From Longispora albida DSM 44784 (GTDB lineage: Bacteria > Actinomycetota > Actinomycetes > Mycobacteriales > Micromonosporaceae), in assembly GCF_000379825.1 (NCBI RefSeq), contig NZ_KB903825.1:62001-126000 (forward strand): DNA of 64,000 bases, given 5' to 3'. Within the stretch, counting starts at the first letter, position 1. Each line of letters opens with the position of its first letter. Position numbers and translations under genes: made by a program. Positions 61,225-64,000 of the stretch are shown in pieces. Under the pieces are notes generated by a model. It did not search any database. It worked only from the letters and a program-made list of their open reading frames with translations, and was not told where the DNA came from.

Positions 61225-63381
61225 ATGGCCCAGAAGAACCCGGAACGAGGGGTGACCGGCCCCGCGCCGGTAGCGGAGCGGCCGGACGCTGTCCGCAGCG
61301 TGGTGCTCGTCGGTCACTCGGGAGCTGGCAAGACCACCCTCGCCGAGGCCCTGCTGGCCGCGACCGGGACGATCTCCCGGGCCGGCTCGGTCACGGAGGG
61401 CACGACGGTCACCGACCACGACCCGGCGGCGATCCGCCAGCAGCGGTCCGTGAGCCTGTCGTGCGCGCCGTTCGTGCACGAGGGCATCAAGGTGAACCTG
61501 CTCGACACCCCCGGCTACGCCGACTTCACCGGTGAGCTGCGGGCAGGCCTGCGGGCCGCCGACGCCGCGCTGTTCGTGGTGTCCGCCGTGGACGGCATGG
61601 ACGCCGCCACGGTCGCCCTGTGGGAGGAGTGCGCCGCCGTCGGCATGCCCCGCGCGGTCGCCGTGGCCAGGATGGACCACCACCGGGCGGACTTCGACGA
61701 GATGGTCGCGCTGTGCCAGCGGGTGTTCGGCGAGGGCGTCATGCCGCTCTACCTGCCGATGCACGGCGACGACGACAGCGTGGCCGGGCTGCTGAGCCTG
61801 CTCACGCAGCGGGTGTTCGACTACTCCGGCGGGTACCCGGCGGTGGTGAAGGAGCCCGATCCGGAGCACGTGACCGCGATCGAGGAGTCCCGGGCCGAGC
61901 TGATCGAGGGGATCATCGCCGAGAGCGAGGACGAGACCCTGATGGACCGGTACCTGGCCGGCGAGGAGATCAGCGTCGGCACGCTCGTCGACGACCTGGA
62001 GACGGCCGTCGCGCGCGGCAGCTTCTACCCGGTGATCCCGGTGTGCTCGCTGACCGGCCTCGGGCTCGACGTGCTCCTGGAGGTCGTCACGAAGGCCTTC
62101 CCCTCCCCGCTCGAACACGCGCTGCCCGCCGTCACCGGGACCGACGGCAGCCCGCGCGACGAGCTGGCGTGCGACCCGGACGGCCCGCTGGTCGCCGAGG
62201 TCGTGAAGACCACGATCGACCCGTACGTCGGCCGGGTGTCGCTGGTCCGTGTCTTCTCCGGCACCCTGCGCCCCGAACAGGCCCTGCACATCTCCGGCCA
62301 CGGGCTCGCCGAGCGCGGCCACCCCGACCACGACGCCGACGAGCGGGTGGCGCACCTGTTCGCCCCGCTCGGCGCCCAGCTCCGCGAGGTCTCCTACTGC
62401 GTGGCCGGCGACATCTGCGCGATCACCAAGTCGGCCAGCGCAGAGACCGGTGACACGATCTCCGCCAAGGACAAGCCGCTGCTGATCGCCCCGTGGGAGA
62501 TGCCGGAGCCGCTGCTGCCGATCGCCATCGTCGCCAAGAGCCGTGCCGACGAGGACAACCTCGCGAAGAACCTGGCCCGCCTGGTGGCCGGCGACCCGAC
62601 CCTGCGGCTGGAGCGCAGCCCGGAGACCCACCAGCTCGTGCTGTGGTGCATGGGCGAGGCGCACGCCGACGTCGTGCTCGACCGGCTGCGGGCCGGCGGG
62701 GTGGAGCTGGAGATCGAGCCGGTGCGGGTGGCGTTCCGGGAGACGTTCGGCGCGGCCGCCAAGGGGCACGGGCGGCACGTCAAGCAGTCCGGCGGGCACG
62801 GGCAGTACGCGGTGTGCGACATCGAGGTGGAGCCGCTGCCGCAGGGCTCAGGCTTCGAGTTCCACGACCGGGTGGTCGGCGGGGCCGTGCCGAAGGCGTA
62901 CATCCCGAGCGTCGAGAAGGGCATCCGGCACCAGCTGGAGCGGGGCCTGGTCACCGGCAACCTGGTCGTCGACCTCAAGGTGACCCTCGTCGACGGCAAG
63001 GCGCACAGCGTGGACTCCTCCGACGCGGCGTTCCAGACTGCCGGGGCCCTGGCGCTCAAGGACGCGGCTGACAAGGGCCAGGTCACCCTCCTCGAACCCG
63101 TGGACGATGTCACCATCGTCGTCCCCGACAACTACGTCGGCGCGGTCCTCAGCGACCTGTCCAGCCGGCGCGGCCGGGTGCTCGGCAGCGAGCCGGAGCT
63201 GACCGGCGCCGCCGACCGTACCCAGGTCCGGGCGGAGGTGCCGGCCATCGAGCTGCTCCGCTACGCCGTCGAGCTGCGCGCGATGACGTCGGGCACCGGG
63301 ACGTTCCGCCGGTCCTTCGCCCGCTTCGACCCGATGCCCGCTCACGTCGCAGAGCAGGTCCGCAAGGACACGAACGCGTGA
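61225..63381 (+). CDS. elongation factor G-like protein (EF-G2)
   Basis: Ribosome-associated GTPase-like protein with the EF-G domain order, 718 residues. G1 GHSGAGKTTLAEAL, G3 LDTPGYADF and domains II, III, IV (GHGQYAVCDIEVEPL) and V are visible. The G4 motif, NKxD in EF-G and TKxD in many EF-G2 proteins, reads ARMD here (AVARMDHHRADF), so guanine recognition may be weak. Start ATG at 61225, with GGGAGGG upstream. The main EF-G gene is not in the window. Confidence 0.9.
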   Translation: MAQKNPERGVTGPAPVAERPDAVRSVVLVGHSGAGKTTLAEALLAATGTISRAGSVTEGTTVTDHDPAAIRQQRSVSLSCAPFVHEGIKVNLLDTPGYADFTGELRAGLRAADAALFVVSAVDGMDAATVALWEECAAVGMPRAVAVARMDHHRADFDEMVALCQRVFGEGVMPLYLPMHGDDDSVAGLLSLLTQRVFDYSGGYPAVVKEPDPEHVTAIEESRAELIEGIIAESEDETLMDRYLAGEEISVGTLVDDLETAVARGSFYPVIPVCSLTGLGLDVLLEVVTKAFPSPLEHALPAVTGTDGSPRDELACDPDGPLVAEVVKTTIDPYVGRVSLVRVFSGTLRPEQALHISGHGLAERGHPDHDADERVAHLFAPLGAQLREVSYCVAGDICAITKSASAETGDTISAKDKPLLIAPWEMPEPLLPIAIVAKSRADEDNLAKNLARLVAGDPTLRLERSPETHQLVLWCMGEAHADVVLDRLRAGGVELEIEPVRVAFRETFGAAAKGHGRHVKQSGGHGQYAVCDIEVEPLPQGSGFEFHDRVVGGAVPKAYIPSVEKGIRHQLERGLVTGNLVVDLKVTLVDGKAHSVDSSDAAFQTAGALALKDAADKGQVTLLEPVDDVTIVVPDNYVGAVLSDLSSRRGRVLGSEPELTGAADRTQVRAEVPAIELLRYAVELRAMTSGTGTFRRSFARFDPMPAHVAEQVRKDTNA

Positions 63382-63382
63382 C

Positions 63383-63826
63383 TCAGCCCCGGGGCGGTCT
63401 CCATCCGCCCCGGGCCACGTACCGGCGCTGCCACGGTGTCTCGACGGCGTGCCGGTCGTAGTGCTCGCGCACGTACGCGACGGCGTCGAGGGGCGGTATC
63501 CCGTCGAGCACGGCCAGGCAGGCGAGCGCTGTGCCCGTGCGGCCCCGGCCTCCGGCACACGCCAGCTCGACGCGCCCGGTCCCGGCCCGGTCCAGCGCCT
63601 CGGTGAAGGCCGCCCGGGCCGCGCCGGAATCGGACGGCAGCCAGAAGTCCGGCCAGCGCAGCCAGAGCGCCGGCCAGGGGACCTGGGGCGGGGGCTTGCC
63701 CAGCAGGTACACACCGAAGGCCGGTGACGGTCCCGGCGGAGGCGGCCGGCGCAGGCCCCGGCCGCGCACCAGCCGGCCGGAGGGCAGGCGGAGAACGCCG
63801 GGCGCTCCGGCCTCCCAGGTCTCCAC
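63383..63826 (-). CDS. protein tyrosine/dual-specificity phosphatase-like protein
   Basis: The 147 residues have the CX5R phosphate loop in ELACAGGRGRTGTALACLA (about residues 87-105). The histidine before the cysteine is replaced by alanine. A Pro/Arg-rich N-terminal region precedes it. The C-terminus has AVAYVREHYDRHAVETPWQR. It resembles small actinobacterial protein-tyrosine phosphatases. Its GTG start shares one base with the stop of the deacetylase gene. Confidence 0.75.
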   Translation of the reverse strand: METWEAGAPGVLRLPSGRLVRGRGLRRPPPPGPSPAFGVYLLGKPPPQVPWPALWLRWPDFWLPSDSGAARAAFTEALDRAGTGRVELACAGGRGRTGTALACLAVLDGIPPLDAVAYVREHYDRHAVETPWQRRYVARGGWRPPRG

Positions 63827-64000
63827 TATGGACCTTTCGGAGGCCGGACCCTGCCCGCCGCCAGCAGCTCCGACACCGTGACCAGCTTCATGCCACGGGC
63901 CCGCAGGCCCTCGATCATCGGGCCGAGGTGGCCCAGCGCGACGAGCCGCTGCTGGTCGCCGTAGTCGTGGGCCAGGATGATCTCGCCGGGCCGCGACTTC
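63826..64000 (-). CDS. polysaccharide deacetylase family protein, C-terminal fragment
   Basis: Only the last 57 codons are in the window. The text (SRPGEIILAHDYGDQQRLVA, GLRARGMKLVTVSELL) matches the end of NodB/polysaccharide deacetylase domains (GSIILLHD, LKxxGYRFVTVSEL). The stop is TAG at 63826-63828. The rest lies beyond the right edge. Confidence 0.7.
   Translation of the reverse strand, partial: KSRPGEIILAHDYGDQQRLVALGHLGPMIEGLRARGMKLVTVSELLAAGRVRPPKGP

Overview
The window is about 70% GC chromosomal DNA from an actinomycete. Marker genes are bldD, mihF, the PimA/acyltransferase/PgsA phosphatidylinositol-mannoside genes, TAGGGT-type -10 boxes and many GTG/TTG starts. A Micromonosporaceae-like filamentous actinomycete is my best guess, but I cannot confirm a genus. 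Nearly all genes lie on the minus strand in an order widely conserved in actinobacteria. There are no tRNA or rRNA genes, CRISPR arrays, prophage or recognisable transposases.

Layout, left to right. 1-11.4 kb: coaBC (cut by the edge), rpoZ, gmk, mihF, then the pyrimidine operon read as pyrR-pyrB-pyrC-carA-carB-pyrD-pyrF, with a PyrR-type RNA hairpin in the leader. 11.5-14.8 kb: bldD (plus strand), a small secreted protein, nusB, efp and a DUF4239 membrane protein. 14.8-19.2 kb: a proline-rich surface protein, then aroC-aroK-aroB-aroQ. 19.3-21.3 kb: an ECF sigma factor, a LytR-CpsA-Psr protein and a prepilin peptidase. 21.3-25.9 kb: an accessory island with an M4 metalloprotease, a subtilase and an Eis-like acetyltransferase. 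25.9-33.7 kb: aroE, mltG, ruvX, alaS, two small membrane proteins, a lipoprotein and rarA. 33.7-37.5 kb: accessory genes (two GNATs, two NAD(P)-binding proteins, a coiled-coil membrane protein). 37.5-43.3 kb: aspS, hisS, an MBL hydrolase and two membrane-anchored cyclophilins. 43.4-45.5 kb: a nucleotidyltransferase and an SGNH hydrolase operon with a frameshifted HEAT-like gene. 45.7-54.7 kb: rel, apt, secF, secD, yajC, ruvB, ruvA, ruvC. 54.8-57.8 kb: cupin, yebC, pdxT, pdxS. 57.9-64 kb: LemA-like protein, pimA, acyltransferase, pgsA, an EF-G-like factor, a phosphatase and a partial polysaccharide deacetylase.

The housekeeping genes form tightly packed operons, with repeated ATGA/GTGA four-base overlaps and two eight-base overlaps, so translational coupling is the rule. 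Several accessory genes (cupin, SGNH hydrolase, nucleotidyltransferase, DUF4239) have a -10 box six bases before the start codon, which predicts leaderless mRNAs.

The most interesting signal is a family of three dispersed non-coding elements at 12662-12822, 45569-45721 and 56722-56893. Each has an upstream CCAGTA, a GATC-rich leader, a box close to TAAGGCGAAGTGG, and a 94-97 nt two-part hairpin. The stems differ in sequence but stay paired (compensatory changes), while an internal loop (3' side GCAGY) and the apical GTAC-YGGT motif are conserved. Each copy lies 9-15 nt beyond the stop codon of a minus-strand gene (nusB, rel, pdxS). I recognise no named family that fits.
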